In this document: piece by piece, positions 1 through 12,199 of the stretch | Position numbering within the stretch: position 1 is the first letter of the stretch | How the letters are laid out: each line of letters starts with the position of its first letter | Assembly (NCBI GenBank): GCA_914767715.1 | Contig: OU612074.1 | Location: 12,448,062 to 12,512,061 of the forward strand | Origin: Membranipora membranacea | Lineage: Eukaryota; Bryozoa; Gymnolaemata; Cheilostomatida; Membraniporidae | Direction of reading: 5' to 3' | DNA: 64,000 nucleotides | Made by a program: the position numbers and the translations under genes | The notes under the pieces: generated by a model | The model's database searches: none | What the model was told of the DNA's origin: nothing | What the model saw: the letters and a program-made list of their open reading frames with translations, nothing else

Positions 1-115
1 GGAATTGAGCATGTTTCTCTTAATAGTCTAACTATTATCAGCCCAATAAACATTTTGGTACTACACTAGAACAAGCACCAGTGTTAGCAGCCAACTATTC
101 AAATCAGTTGATGGT

Positions 116-2136
116 TCAATCACTCAAACATAGCATGTCGGACACTCTATTTCTCTGAAAACCGACCACTTTCTTGACGAGGTCAGTGGCGCGACTAATC
201 GGAGATGGCATGGACTCTGTTTTAATTGGTGGCAGCGGTTTTGTATCTAGTCCTAGAACAGAGTGCTTTGGTGATGTTAGTTGTTTGTCTGTCTGTCTGT
301 TGGACCAATCGACTGGTTCTGTCAAGTAGGTAGCAGATGCCCACCAGGCTGCTTCATCAGCAATCTTCTTATTCAGTATCTGTTCAGCCTCTCTTAATCT
401 AGGGTCTCTGAGACAAAAATCTGCAAGAAATTTAATGTTATTGGTTTTGATTGACACAAACCAATCAAGTTTACCGTGTGTTCTGTTAAGTTTAAATGCT
501 CAGGTTTGCGGTACTGCAAAACTATGCTGGTAATTGCATGCAGCACCCCAGTGTTCCACTACGGGCAAGCCTGCGACCTACAAACTTCAAGGCATTCACA
601 GGGTCTATGTGTCTATGTGAAGTTATTGCATTTACTGCATAAGATAGAGAAAGCTAAAATTCACACCGATTTGAGAAGACATTCATGATGTATTTTATGC
701 ATACCGGATCAATCCCTTGCAAACAATGCAGGCAACAAGCTTTTTCAACAAGGTCAATGGTGCGTTGTGTCACAAACTGGTACCAGTAAGCCAAGGAGTT
801 AGCTTTGATATAGCATTATTCATACCATTAAAAGCAGTCCTATGTTTATATGCTTACTTGTGGCTTGGTGATCAAGTAATAATCCACAACTAATTTCTTT
901 TAATTACTGCAGTTTCCTTGTGATGTTGCAACATTTTTTCAATTTATGGAACCAATACACTCAGCAGATTAATTTCCGATTTTAATCGTAAAGATTGTTC
1001 AGAGTAAAACTTTTCAGCCTCAGTGACAACATATTATATTATTAACATATATAGGTTGTTGAACGTTTCTGCTTCATACCTGGATTAGTGTTGTGTTCAG
1101 AAAAGTAGTGATTAAAATTATGTATGTTTATGTTAGTTGTGCTACTTGTCCTAGAGATGAATGAAGCTAACAGAATCTTATTGGTCCACATGGGTTCAGG
1201 TTTCTTGGACCCGTACAACAATTATGCTCTTGATACAAAGAAAAAAGTAGGGTACCATCCCCTAAATATTCCTAACTGATAACTCACCACTGTCTTCTGA
1301 TGCCCATGCCACAGAATCTAACTCACACCGACTGCCCAGCCATATGCCATCCTCATTCAAGCTATACTTCTTCTTTTTCTTCGGCTTCTTTATATTAGAA
1401 ACCCCTTCCCATTCTAGATAACCTTGTGGAGGGAGTGGTAGTCCCACAAAGGACGCTGCCGAATTAGTAACTTTGTCTGCTTGCAGTTTCTTCAGACCCT
1501 AATGGCAAATGATGTTCAATCAAAATTATTACATCGTCTTGGTAACGTTAAGTTAATTTCACACAGGATGGAGGTGTTTAAGTATTTATCGTAGTCCAAT
1601 CTTTCCTAAGAGGTTCAATCTTATTTTACATACTAGGAGGCTGACTACCAATTATAATTAAATAAGTATTCGTTTGATTCTATATTATATTCAAAGTGGA
1701 TGCTAATCTTCTGTTTCGCGTAAATAACTGAGACGGAGGGCATGTTAACAAAATTAAATTATTTGTGTACCCTCTTTGTGAAAATAATTTTGCCTAGTAG
1801 TCGCTTAACGAAAGTAAATCTCCAACAGTTGTTCTAAGTTTTGCCAATGTTTCTGTGAATTTTTGCTCAACACACTCGGCTAGTTATATGTAGTGGTTAT
1901 AATATTACGCCCAACATATTTAGGGATGGTGCAGTTCCGTCAATCATATTCAATTCTACGATCAATTGTACCTTCGATCCCCGTGCCTTCCTGGATGATC
2001 CCCGAGCAAGGTTTCTTCTACTATCTATTTCTGATTGACTGAAATTTCTTCCAGATTTTACCGATGTGAGGGAATCTGGTACTCTCCGATTACTAAGATT
2101 CCTAATTCCTGAGTGCGTTGCCTTAGACCTTGACAT
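116..2136 (-). CDS. three-exon gene, unknown function
   Basis: The model joins three exons on the minus strand: 1909-2136 (start ATG at 2136), 1288-1498 and 116-420 (stop at 116-118). Phases agree across both introns (0, then 1), and acceptors such as TTTCTTGCAG are strong; the first donor (GGC|GTAATA) is weaker. The product is about 247 residues with no signal peptide or membrane helix. Residues 1-76 are Ser/Arg-rich; the middle exon carries a basic run KKPKKKKK and a Trp/Gly-rich stretch (GYLEWEGV, DGIWLGSRCELDSVAWAS); the last exon has an amphipathic segment (LREAEQILNKKIADEAAWW) and a Pro/Ser-rich end. I do not recognise the family. The lysine run could be a nuclear localisation signal. 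Upstream coding exons are not excluded, but the ATG sits in a good AAAATG context with no acceptor immediately before it. Confidence 0.6.
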
Positions 2137-2722
2137 TTTAGTGTCACCTTTTCAATGATGTCACACGATTTGCTGGTACCTTGTTTATGCAACAGTGGAA
2201 CATTCCTGCTAATGGCAGTTTCTAAAAGATGTTTTTTCACATTGCAACGACTTTGCTCAAGATTTTCCTCTATTTGGTACTCAATTACCAAAGTTACACT
2301 CAGTACAGCTTTTTAGCTGTTTATCTGATTTCGGCTGCCTATTCTTTAAGATACATATTTTTTGAATAACCTCCTACGATAATTTAAGTTGAAGTCGGCG
2401 TGATACAGTAACAAAAGCACAACTCAAGATCCAACCTCGTTGTGGCTCAAGGGCCTAATTCATCGCCCGCTATCATCGGATCAAATTCACAGCATAAATA
2501 CGCCTAGGCAACAACTGTTTTTCACCCAATTAATTCATTACTTCTCTTGTATTTATCATTAATTGTATTTACAGCATTAATATATTATACTAAAGCAAAA
2601 AGAAATAAACATGGATGCTTTCACATATCATTATATATACAACTTTTTCAACTGAAATCTGCTATATATATAAAATATAGCATAATATATAATATATAAA
2701 TAGTTAATTTTTGTTATTATAG

Positions 2723-3549
2723 GTTTCTATGGTGAAGATGATGTGGAAGATAACTATGAGGATGAGACAGCATTCGGAGATCCCTCTTCTAATATGGATT
2801 TCATGAACTCCCCATTCCAGGATGATGATCAAGTAGGTCTCCTTGTACTTTTAAATAAGCCAAGATATTGAACCCCACCACTAAGCCTACACACACTGAT
2901 GACTTGCATGTATATCTGATTGATAGAGAGTGATCAAATTAACTCAGCACTAGTACCATCGCAATTAATTTTGTATGCCCCCCAAGTTCAATTCTATTAA
3001 TTAGGGGCGGGTCATGTTAGGTAATCCTACTAAATTGACTCTAACGATCAGATATACACATGATGATAGTGTGGTCTCGATGGCAGTGTGTAGCTTACAT
3101 CTATCCTCTGATCAAGTAGTGGTGATGGATGCATTTCTCGTTGTTTAGATTTTGATTTTGATTGATGCCACATTTAGGGGTAAAAACTTTTATGCATATG
3201 TAATCATGTTGATGTTGGAAAGAGTTGGAGCGCCATTGCTTATAATACTAGACGCTAATTCCTATTGCCATTCTGTCAATCTTATTCTGGAATATCACAC
3301 ATTGAGAAGTAACAGTGAATCTGTTTCTGTTTATTTTAGGACAGTAGCTATGACTATAACTTCCGTGATACCCACTCTCCATCAGGTAGGAGTGTGACTC
3401 GCAGCCCCAATGGACCCCCATCTTATGATGATATACCTAGTAACAGACCACAGTCTATTAGCATGTCAGCAGCTCCCACATTGGACCTGAGAGGCGGAAG
3501 GAGAGATAGAATCAGTGAATATGACAGCGATGTCAGTATAGAAGTTTAG
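2723..3549 (+). CDS. 3' end of a gene encoding an acidic, PDZ-motif-like C-terminal tail (partial)
   Basis: Two terminal exons are visible, 2723-2832 and 3340-3549 (stop TAG). The first begins in phase 1 after ATTATAG, so at least one upstream exon is missing; none was found in the 2.7 kb to the left, where a minus-strand gene lies, so the 5' part may be outside the window. The 106 or so residues are very acidic at first (GEDDVEDNYEDETAFGD), then Ser/Pro/Tyr-rich (NGPPSYDDIPSNRPQS), then charged (LRGGRRDRISEYDSD). The protein ends in SIEV. The hydrophobic residues at positions 0 and -2 fit a class II PDZ ligand. Composition resembles a cytoplasmic tail of a membrane protein, but no membrane segment is seen here, so that role is inference. 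Confidence 0.6.
2870..3127. repeat. MITE-like element, family R1
   Basis: An overall inverted repeat: ccaccactaagcctacacac ... tgtatatctgattgatagag on the left, ctctaacgatcagatataca ... caagtagtggtg on the right. It lies in the last intron of the plus-strand gene ending at 3549. Confidence 0.75.
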
Positions 3550-6050
3550 TCCTGCTTATGAGTGAGGGACCAGTAGTACATAACGAGTACTACAGTACGT
3601 CACGAGTACTAGTACATAAGAGTGCTAGTACATAACGAGTACTAGTAAATTACAGTTAATAGTACTATACTGTTACTAGTAATAATATTAGTACATATCC
3701 AGTAATCGTACCACCTAACCACTAGACCATTACTGGTAGTAGCGCTGCCGATCCGGCAGACAACTGAAACACTAAAACAATACTTGTACTTGTACATTAC
3801 CCGTACTTTTACGGAGCCTAAGGCTTGACTTTTGGCATATATGTATCCTAAGATAATCTCATACAAGAAGTGACCAATTTGTTACTCTTTAGATTTTCGC
3901 ATGTAATTTGTAATTAATAATTGTAGTTTGCATATTATATGAACTTTTATAATATTAATAGTAGAACCACTTTGAATGTTTTCGATGATAATGTTTTACT
4001 ATCTAGCTTTAAATGTTTGAAAGTTTCTCTTGGACTAAACTGCTTTTCACACACAACTATTATATAGCCCTGGCTGCAGGCTGCAGGTGGTAGGCAGGAC
4101 AGAAAAGTCTAAATTGTTATTGTTTTCTTCTTATTTTTCCTTATCGGCAGTTACATCTGATATCCATCCTTGATCATTCCAATATTATCGTTTTTCATAA
4201 TACTATGTTAAAAAATAAAATTGATATGCCTCAAAAATACAGTTTCTCTGTCTTGCAAAGTATCTGAAGGCATTCCTAGTCTCTTAGCCTTCCATGGTGA
4301 AAGGCCGGACAGAAAAGTCTCACTTGATGTTGTTTCCTTCTTTTTTCCATATCAGCATTTTTTTGAGGATCAAAATCCAAACTACCTTCCAAAACAGGGA
4401 ATGGTAGCTCCGATGAAAAGTACGGACCTCAAAGCTTATAATGCCCCCCCCCCCCCCCCCCAATAATATAATATCATCCTATTGAAATTTCACATTGTCA
4501 CATTTTTTCAACAGCCAAGGAGTGATATTTTTTTGTGATAATGATGTGCTTCGTTTTCTGCTTTGAGGCCAAATAACAAAAACTAAGATCACTTACGCGT
4601 CCCTATCGATAATTAACCATGGATTACTGTTTGCGTAATGACTTAATCCACTAACAAATATTTCATATACTATTAGCTTGATCATGGCAAGAGAGGTCTT
4701 CTTTTTTACTAAATAACTTGAAACAGAGTGGTGAGGGATTTAAAAAAATGCCATCAAAAGTCAACATTAATCAGCGCTCATAAAGATTAATGTAGATTAG
4801 GCGCTGCTTTAATTCTCTGGTATCCTCAATGTAAGAACTAAGTGGTGACAGGCCGTGCCACTCCGAGCCAGCAGGGACTGGTGTAAACGGGTACGCTAAT
4901 TTATGGCACATTAGAATGATTTAAGACATCGGTGTGTCGACGTTGAATTTAGCCACATCAAGACAACACCCATTTTTAAAGAGGAAACAATAATGTTTTC
5001 ATCAGAAATTCTGAGAAATGAAATAAGGCTTACTGATGGAACCAAAAGCCTGCACAGGTGATATCGCTAAGAGATTCAGTTGTACTTGTACTTATCTTAT
5101 GCTGTGTGCTGATACATATTGTTGAAAATTCATGTCATTCCAATATTAAGGAGAATCTGATAATACTAAAAAGGGCAAACAACATTGATGTTAGCCTACA
5201 TATGTATCTGTAAAACAAAAATACTATGTTATGTCTAGAACTGAAATCATTGTACTTAAATTTAAGTTCCTAAACTATTTTCTTTTGAGATATTGAATCT
5301 CACTTGTTATGTTTGTCTAAACACATAAATGAAGTTCTGTTCTAATTCTAAGTTTGCAGAGCCAGACTCTCCATTCAAGTCTTTCTCATACAAAATTTAT
5401 TCATTCTGATTATGCACCATGACACTTATATAATCAATGTTTGATCTTCTCAAGTTAGCTCATACTCTAATCCAACTGGAAGTAAATATTTTATCCGACC
5501 AATTATCCTTTATGGGTAGAGCTGCGACATTACTTCATTTTGCGAAAGTGACAGATTGTTCTCTGAGGAGACGTGAGAAAATTATGTACATTGCATTGGT
5601 TAAAAAAACCGAGATGGAAACAACCACAAATACACATACTGATTAGGCTGTTTCCCTAGCTAAAGGATCTGATGTTAGCAGCAATGATTAGATACGAATA
5701 ATTCTGATTATTTTTCTTCTAACTGAAAAGTGAAAACAACAGATTCCATGTATGTCTTGTAAAAAGGTAATGCAAGTCGCAGTACCCTAACTGTCCCCTT
5801 TGATCGTTGCTGCATTTTAATAAATTGATTAAATTGATCTGCTGTTACATCTCTATGATTGTAACATCTCTAACGTTCCATCATGGTGTTGCAGTAATCT
5901 GTACGTTTACCCTGCCTATAAGGCCTAGTGCTCACCTTAAAGGATAGATTAACGGAGTATAAGCCTCCTAATGTCTCTAAACCCATATTAATTGGTTGTT
6001 TGACTGACGTCTGTGACTTGTTTGCATTATGATCTTATGATTATGCTATA
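3550..6050. other. intergenic spacer with low-complexity DNA
   Basis: I see no convincing exon. It holds a short imperfect repeat built on the word agtac/gtacataacgagtact at about 3575-3650, an 18-base C tract at 4444-4461, and two similar stretches about 200 bp apart (4095-4150 and 4303-4362) sharing ggacagaaaagtct followed by a T-rich run. The AATAAA near 4212 could serve the gene ending at 3549. Confidence 0.5.
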
Positions 6051-6055
6051 GATGG

Positions 6056-6117
6056 TATATAATACACTGCTCAGCTTACAATTCTTCAGTACGTCTCCTG
6101 GAGAGAACCAAGCAACA
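6056..6117 (+). promoter_or_regulatory. probable TATA box and non-coding leader exon of GN-A
   Basis: A TATA-like word (tatataatac, from 6056) stands about 30 bp before ttcttcagtacgtctcctgg, which would be the start of a leader exon. That leader could end at the donor caacag|gtactc near 6117. A leader exon is required because the ATG exon is preceded by a strong acceptor (tttcttttttgcag, ending 6477) only 9 bp before the ATG. The exact start site cannot be read from sequence. Confidence 0.4.
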
Positions 6118-6486
6118 GGTACTCATCAGACAACCTCAGCAGGAGCAGGTCTCCCAGCATCACAACCAACAACTATCGGTGCGTTATTATCGCTTTCAAC
6201 AATATTTCAAAAATAATCTATTTTACAAGGATTATTTTCGCATCGAGACGGTGAATGTTTTCCATGCTTACTGCTATAACCATCAGTGTTCTGCTGACTT
6301 TACCTTTTGCTACCCTAGTTTCATCGCATCACTTTAATCTGTTGTTGCTTTTTATTCAAAGTCATTTTGTTTTCTTGACTTGGAAAAACAAAATGGTTGT
6401 AAACTAGCTACAGAAAAATACGCAATAGGATTTTATGTTTATACAATAAGTACAATAGACAAATTTCTTTTTTGCAGAATCCAAAC

Positions 6487-9350
6487 ATGGCTTTCAGCCG
6501 AGGAATCTTAGTAGCCGCCATAGTGTGCGCATTTATCTCCATTGAGATTATGGCTGCAGGCAATGGAAATGGCAATGGTGTCGGGAACAATGGAGCCACG
6601 GCAGGAAATGCTAACGGAAATAACAACACAGGTAATATATAATATAATAAATAATATATATTATATAATAAATAATAACAACAATAATAGTAAAAACACA
6701 GGTAATTTATAGGCCTATATACTCTTATTGGCATCCAAAGTCATCTCATTGACATTTTTTTGCACTCAGTGCAATAACATTAAATAGAAAACAAAAAAAG
6801 AAACAGAAAGGAAATTGAACAGAGTAATATTGATGATCCGCATTTTCTTTTATTATTTCACGACAATGCTAGTTTTTTTCATAAGCTAGTGATGCCCAAA
6901 GTCAAGCATTCTGAAATGTCTCTAGCAGGCTAGATCTGTAATCTAAAGTGCATGAGCAACCATGATCATCTGGTCTTCTCTAATTTAAGGAAGTGACAGT
7001 GGTAATGGTAACGGCTTAAACAACGGAGGAGGAGCATCTGGTAATAACAACGGTAACGGAAACTCTGGAAACCTCAACGGTAAATATTACACAATTGTCA
7101 CAAAATAGTTTTTTTTAATTGAAATGAATTGAATTAATTAAATTAAATTGAATTAATTGAAGAGAAATATTAATGTTAGGTCCTGAGACAGAACGAGAGT
7201 CATAGTTGCTATCCTACCACCTGTTTGTACCGCTGTAGTTTGCGAATTGTTGCATGATGCATCCGAGATAAAAAAACCTACCACAGAGGTAGATCACATT
7301 TCCAAGTCTCACTGAGCCGTGCTTAAACATGAGTCGCTTTGTGTAGTCGTGCATGTAGCTATGTATTTTGCTCCCCGCTCACTCAAAATGCCAACTTTCG
7401 ATGCCAAGTGTTAAACATTGTGATTAAGAAACATGGCTTTGTTTTAGGAAATGACAATGGTGTCAACAACACACTGGGATCAAATGGTGTCAGCAACGGA
7501 AACTTCAACTCAGGAGATGCCAACGGTAACTCCAACGGAATTGGTAACGTGTAAGTTATCAAACTGTATTGTATAAGTTATACGGCCCCAATGCAATGTA
7601 GGATTGTATTTTGAAAATCTGACCAAACCCATTCTATTGGGTTATCCTCCAAGTTGAAGCCAAGTACTTTCTTGACGCAGAACTATGACACCAAGTTCAT
7701 CCACACCCATTTTTGTTAATTAAGAATCGAAGACAGTTGTTCAGTTTTTAATTTTTTGTTTCAATTATTAGAAATTCAACATCTGGATCATTCAACGGAC
7801 AGGCCAATTCTGGTGATGGAAACGGAAATGGCAACGGTCTCGGAAACATCGATTCAACTGGTGGAAATAACAATGGTAATGATAAAATATATAATAATAT
7901 AGTATAATAAATAATATTAGCATATACAATATGTGATTTTAGTTAAGGTGATGTGAAAGAAATAGCAGTTTAAGAGTTTAAACATATTTCTTCTATCATC
8001 TGTCTTTCAAAAACTGGATCTTCCAAAAATTCGACTTAGTGGGTAGTGATTAATAAATTATAAATTATCCACATCATCAAGACACCCTGGGGACAAACAA
8101 ATCAAAAGTGCTTTTATAATTAACTACACACTAGTTGTTGTGGCTATGAGTCCTTCTCGGAGATCCATCTCCAAAACCGTTTACAAAGAAACAACATGTC
8201 TCCCCACTGAGAAATTTGAGAACAAACTAGACATCTATGATATTTGTAGGTCAGCTCAACTCTGGTGATGCTAACGGCAACGACAATGGACAAGGCAACG
8301 CCAACTCAAACGCTGGAAATGATAACGGTATGATAAAATATTCAATTTGAATTTTAAAATTGTTCTGAAGATTAGAATAGTAATGTAGCATGGTAGGCCC
8401 TATAGCTATTAAATTCAAGATTCTAATGGTTGAGAACGAGTTTGAAAACTCAATTTCACTGTTCTCAATAATGCTATGTTGTAAAGATGGAAACAAAACT
8501 GAGGTTTGATTTGCGAATCATTGATCCTGAATACCTTGTTTTATATCACCCAGACTGGTATAGTAAATTATCCTCTATCACTTAACAGGTAACGAGAATG
8601 AAGAGAGCCTTAATGGTAACTTCAACGGATTGAACAACGCTGACTCAAACGCTGGAAATGGCAACGGCAATGGAAACACAGTAACAACTGTCCCTACAGC
8701 CCAATTTGGTTTCTTAGAGGCAGATGCGCCGCAAGAAGAAACTGTACAAGAGGTTATCAATGAGCCAACGCAACCAGCTGCGCCAGAGACACCAGCTCCT
8801 ACAGAAGTGGCAACAGCACCTCCTGCACCTCCTGCACCTCCTGCACCTGTGGCTGTTGTAAATGCTCAAGTACGAACTGGTTCAACAGCTCAACTTCTAG
8901 CTCCTACACAAAATGTAGTAGACAATTCGCCAGTAGTGGTAGAGGTAAGCAGTTTATGGAATGATTTGATACGCTATTTGAAAGTCTAGAGATTGCTGAA
9001 TCCCTCGTTAAGCTGTGTGGTTTATCCCGTATGAGATAGATTGATAATGACAACATCTACTGTTTTCAGATATGAAAGATTAAGATTTGAAATTCTTCAT
9101 TCTGCCATTTATCTCCTGCTGCAATTCTCAGCTATGCAATGTTCTTAACTCTTGCCATCTTGTTTTATAGCTCACCCCAAAAGAGCGCCGGAAGCAGAGG
9201 CAGCTAGTCAGAAAAGCTAGGAGAAATCGTGGAGGAAGAAGAAGAAACAGAAACAAAGGTCGTAACCAAGGTCGTAAAGTCGGGCGGAGGAGAGAAAATA
9301 CTGATGGTTTCGTGGGACGACCTCTGAACACTAGAAATGCCAGTGGATAG
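6487..9350 (+). CDS. GN-A: secreted Gly/Asn-repeat protein with Arg-rich tail
   Basis: Seven coding exons are joined: 6487-6631, 6990-7079, 7448-7550, 7772-7875, 8250-8327, 8589-8944 and 9171-9350. The frame is open throughout, intron phases are 1,1,2,1,1,0, and the product is 351 residues. Residues 1-23 form a signal peptide (MAFSRGILVAAIVCAFIS), so the protein is exported. Residues 24 to about 190 are GN repeats (NGNGNG, GNNNG, SGNGNG). Next come an acidic stretch, an Ala/Pro linker (APPAPPAPPAPV), and an Arg-rich tail of about 59 residues (RGGRRRRNRNKGRNQGRK). Unlike GN-B and GN-C the tail has no cysteine. It is convergent with GN-B. A structural or extracellular-matrix role is inferred from composition; Gly/Asn repeats also occur in mollusc shell-matrix proteins such as nacrein, but no catalytic domain is present here. 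Confidence 0.85.
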
Positions 9351-9648
9351 CAAGCGGATTAAGAGCCTTGAAAGAACCTTCACAACCCTTTGCAGATAAA
9401 CATTGGGCATCCATTACAACTATGGTCCTTTTTTTACCAGACATCAAGGCACAACATGAAATGCTTGGTAACGGGATTATTCATAGAAATTTATCATTTT
9501 TATGGGATATGAAGCGTATTACGGACCGTGCTTTTGAATCAATACTCTGACTAGTTTAGCTATTTTCATATGACTTCGACCAATACATGTACAACTCTAT
9601 AACCGCTTTTATTATCTTTAACATCTAGTTTACAACAACAGTATTCAA

Positions 9649-9654
9649 AATAAA
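9649..9654 (+). terminator. poly(A) signal of GN-A
   Basis: AATAAA lies about 300 bp after the GN-A stop codon, with no other gene between, and is the first canonical signal downstream. Confidence 0.5.
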
Positions 9655-12199
9655 CTATTCTCCTAGAAAATGAGTAAAAGACTATACAGTCACGATACGA
9701 TATCTTGCATCTTATGTTGAGACAACGTAAAAGTCTTTTCTGTGGAGGACGTCCATAATATTGTCGGAAAGAGGCATAGCGTCAACAGCTCTCATCCAGT
9801 GGTTGCATCATCAGCTGGACCTAGATTGTACAGTATCACCTTTTTGTGATAATTTGTATTTGTTCCGCTGATGTATGGTGTAAATATGCTTGATTTAAAA
9901 TTGGTATGTCTAAGTTCCGGCAATACTTAGAATTCGGTATTAACACTCAATACCAGCTTGATAAGTCTGACTGACGTGCTTAATCTTGGGAGATTAGACC
10001 ATGATAATCTGAACATTGATACTTCTTTATGAAGTTGTTTAATTAATTGGTTACCAGGTAGCGGTCTCTTAACATGAGTCTAATTACTACTCAACTAGTT
10101 TCTGGAAAGAGATAATCCAACCAATAAATATAATATATTATCGTGGGATTGGTACACCCTGGCACAAGGGAATCCATAAATTGCAAGCTGTCATCCCTTA
10201 TATGATAACATAATTCATGTTTATTTTGTTAACCATAAAACCAGCTGATGTATACTTTTGATTTGTAAACTCGTTTAGTTTATCTACAAGTTTCGTGGAT
10301 TTTAATGCTGATCTCTTTTATCTGTGCCTATCTAACCAATCCAATAGTTCTATAGTTCCCTACATCAGCTTTGATTCAGTGCACACATGAGAAGTGGCAT
10401 GTTTAAATTAGTTTGATTTTCGTGGTTCGTGGAAACGATGAGAGATAAAAAAAGAACTTACTGAAACTCTCGCAGAAACCATGAGGTTTATAATGGAGTA
10501 GTTTTAAATCAATTAAAGGAAAAAATTCAAAATTGTAGTGTGACACAAAAACTCAATAGCCTATTTTACAAATAAGCTATTGGCGTACTTCGCGGTACAG
10601 CACTTAGGCACACAGCTCTTACATGAGAAACATAATTTGACTAATCACCTTCACCCTGGCCTCAGTAAGGTTAGGTGCAGGGTATATGGCATTGAAAACA
10701 AAGAGGTTAAGAATGTTACTGTGTAGTTAAAAGACAAGCATCAAGTTACGTCAATCATGGAGGAAATTAGTCGTAATGGAATTCTTAATTATTTTTCTCG
10801 TTATCACTTTCATCTTTACAATCATGGAGAAGTCACAGCCGTTCCATTTTGGTTTCAGTTTAACATAAATGGCGAAGTTTTGGGAAACATTTTCATTCAA
10901 ATTTGCATGAAAAGAAGAGGGATAATGAAGCTTCATTTTACCTCTTCTAACTCACTATGGTCCCGTGCTTTGAATGAGTTGTATGTCCTGAGTCGAATGA
11001 AGAATTGTTACGATTTCCATGATGATGAAACTTTAAAAAAGATCTGCCACGGCCAGGATTCGAACCAGGGCATCCATCGAATCCGCAAACCCTCCATTGA
11101 ACCCATGCCGAATTGAATCTTCACGTTCTCCAAAGCGAGTGAAGGCACACAAACCTATGCGAACAAAGGTTGACTTAAATCCTAATCCAATTTGTCGATT
11201 ACCCCTAAAATCGATGTGACTTTGACATATATAACCATAATGATTGACAGAATCGACAACGATATGTCAATATAAATGACTAGAGGCGTGAATATCTGAG
11301 AATGTTGATCAGGGTGATGATTTGTTTGACTGATAACATTTTTTTTGTGGGGTGTAGTGTAATCACCAAAGAGGCTGCAAAAGCATGTGGTTTGTCAGCT
11401 GTCAGATTTTATGCTAGGATGACTGTTAGAAACTGCTTAGGACTAATGTGATTTATAGAATACATAAGATATTTTATGTGTTTTGTAATGTTGGATTAAC
11501 GTATTACGGCTCCACCCTGAATCTCAGCTCATCTGAGTTAATCTTTTAATCTAGCCTTAATTTGAATTGCTGCAATTTGAGGGAATTAAGAACCAGACAG
11601 ATTAATTAATGAAAGAGGTTAATAAAATTCTGTGTAAATTGTAAAGTCCCCTTTTAGAAATTAGCTTCCACTTTTGATGACTGTGGAAAATATCCAAAGC
11701 AAAATAAAAAGATTCATGAACAGGCCTGATTGGTCCTGCACCCAACTCTTTACATCATCACCATTATAAAATCTCTATCTGGGTTGTTCGCCGATATTTA
11801 CGTTCTTTTTCTTTGCATCGCTTGCCAAAAAAAAATCAAGTCATGAAAAAGTCAGAGTGAGAGTGAAGGCAGTTAGAATTGACCAATGAACGACCAGGAA
11901 GCCTATACAACCAGCACAATCACAAAGTATTTTATATCCTGAATGTTGGTCATTGCAGATTCCCAAGTTTCCTGTAACCATAACCTAATCATTGTCAATT
12001 TCAATATCTAATGTATTACTTTATATCCAACGAAAAAGAACCAATGCCTGTTAACACACAATAACCATGAATAAATAATTAATCTTAGACAATAATCAAA
12101 ATAATACTGTACTGTAATGGTCTATCGATCACATTATCACTGGACAGGCTGGTAGAAAAAGTAACTAATATGTCGCATATCCCACTTTACTTTGAAAGC
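9655..12199. other. spacer between the convergent GN-A and GN-B genes
   Basis: No exon with supporting splice sites and coding composition was found. The 119-codon plus-strand reading frame at 10757-11116 runs into a tRNA-like pseudogene and shows no conserved features. The only element recognised is that tRNA-like sequence at 11040-11125. Confidence 0.5.
11040..11125 (-). repeat. tRNA-like pseudogene or SINE head fragment
   Basis: On the minus strand the sequence has an A-box-like CGGCATGGGTTCAATGG and a perfect B box, GGTTCGAATCC, followed by a T run (GATCTTTTTT). The acceptor ends (CCGTGGC at the 3' side) find no pairing partner upstream and the T stem has one mismatch, so it is not a functional tRNA gene. 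A degenerate pol III-derived retroposon is the better reading. Confidence 0.4.

Noticed and set aside
3690-3760. Minus-strand tRNA-like A box (TGGTCTAGTGGTTAGG)
   Set aside because: No B box, no cloverleaf, no acceptor pairing; chance or a very decayed fragment.
10757-11116. Plus-strand 119-codon frame as a gene
   Set aside because: No splice support, ends in a tRNA-like pseudogene and shows no protein-like pattern.
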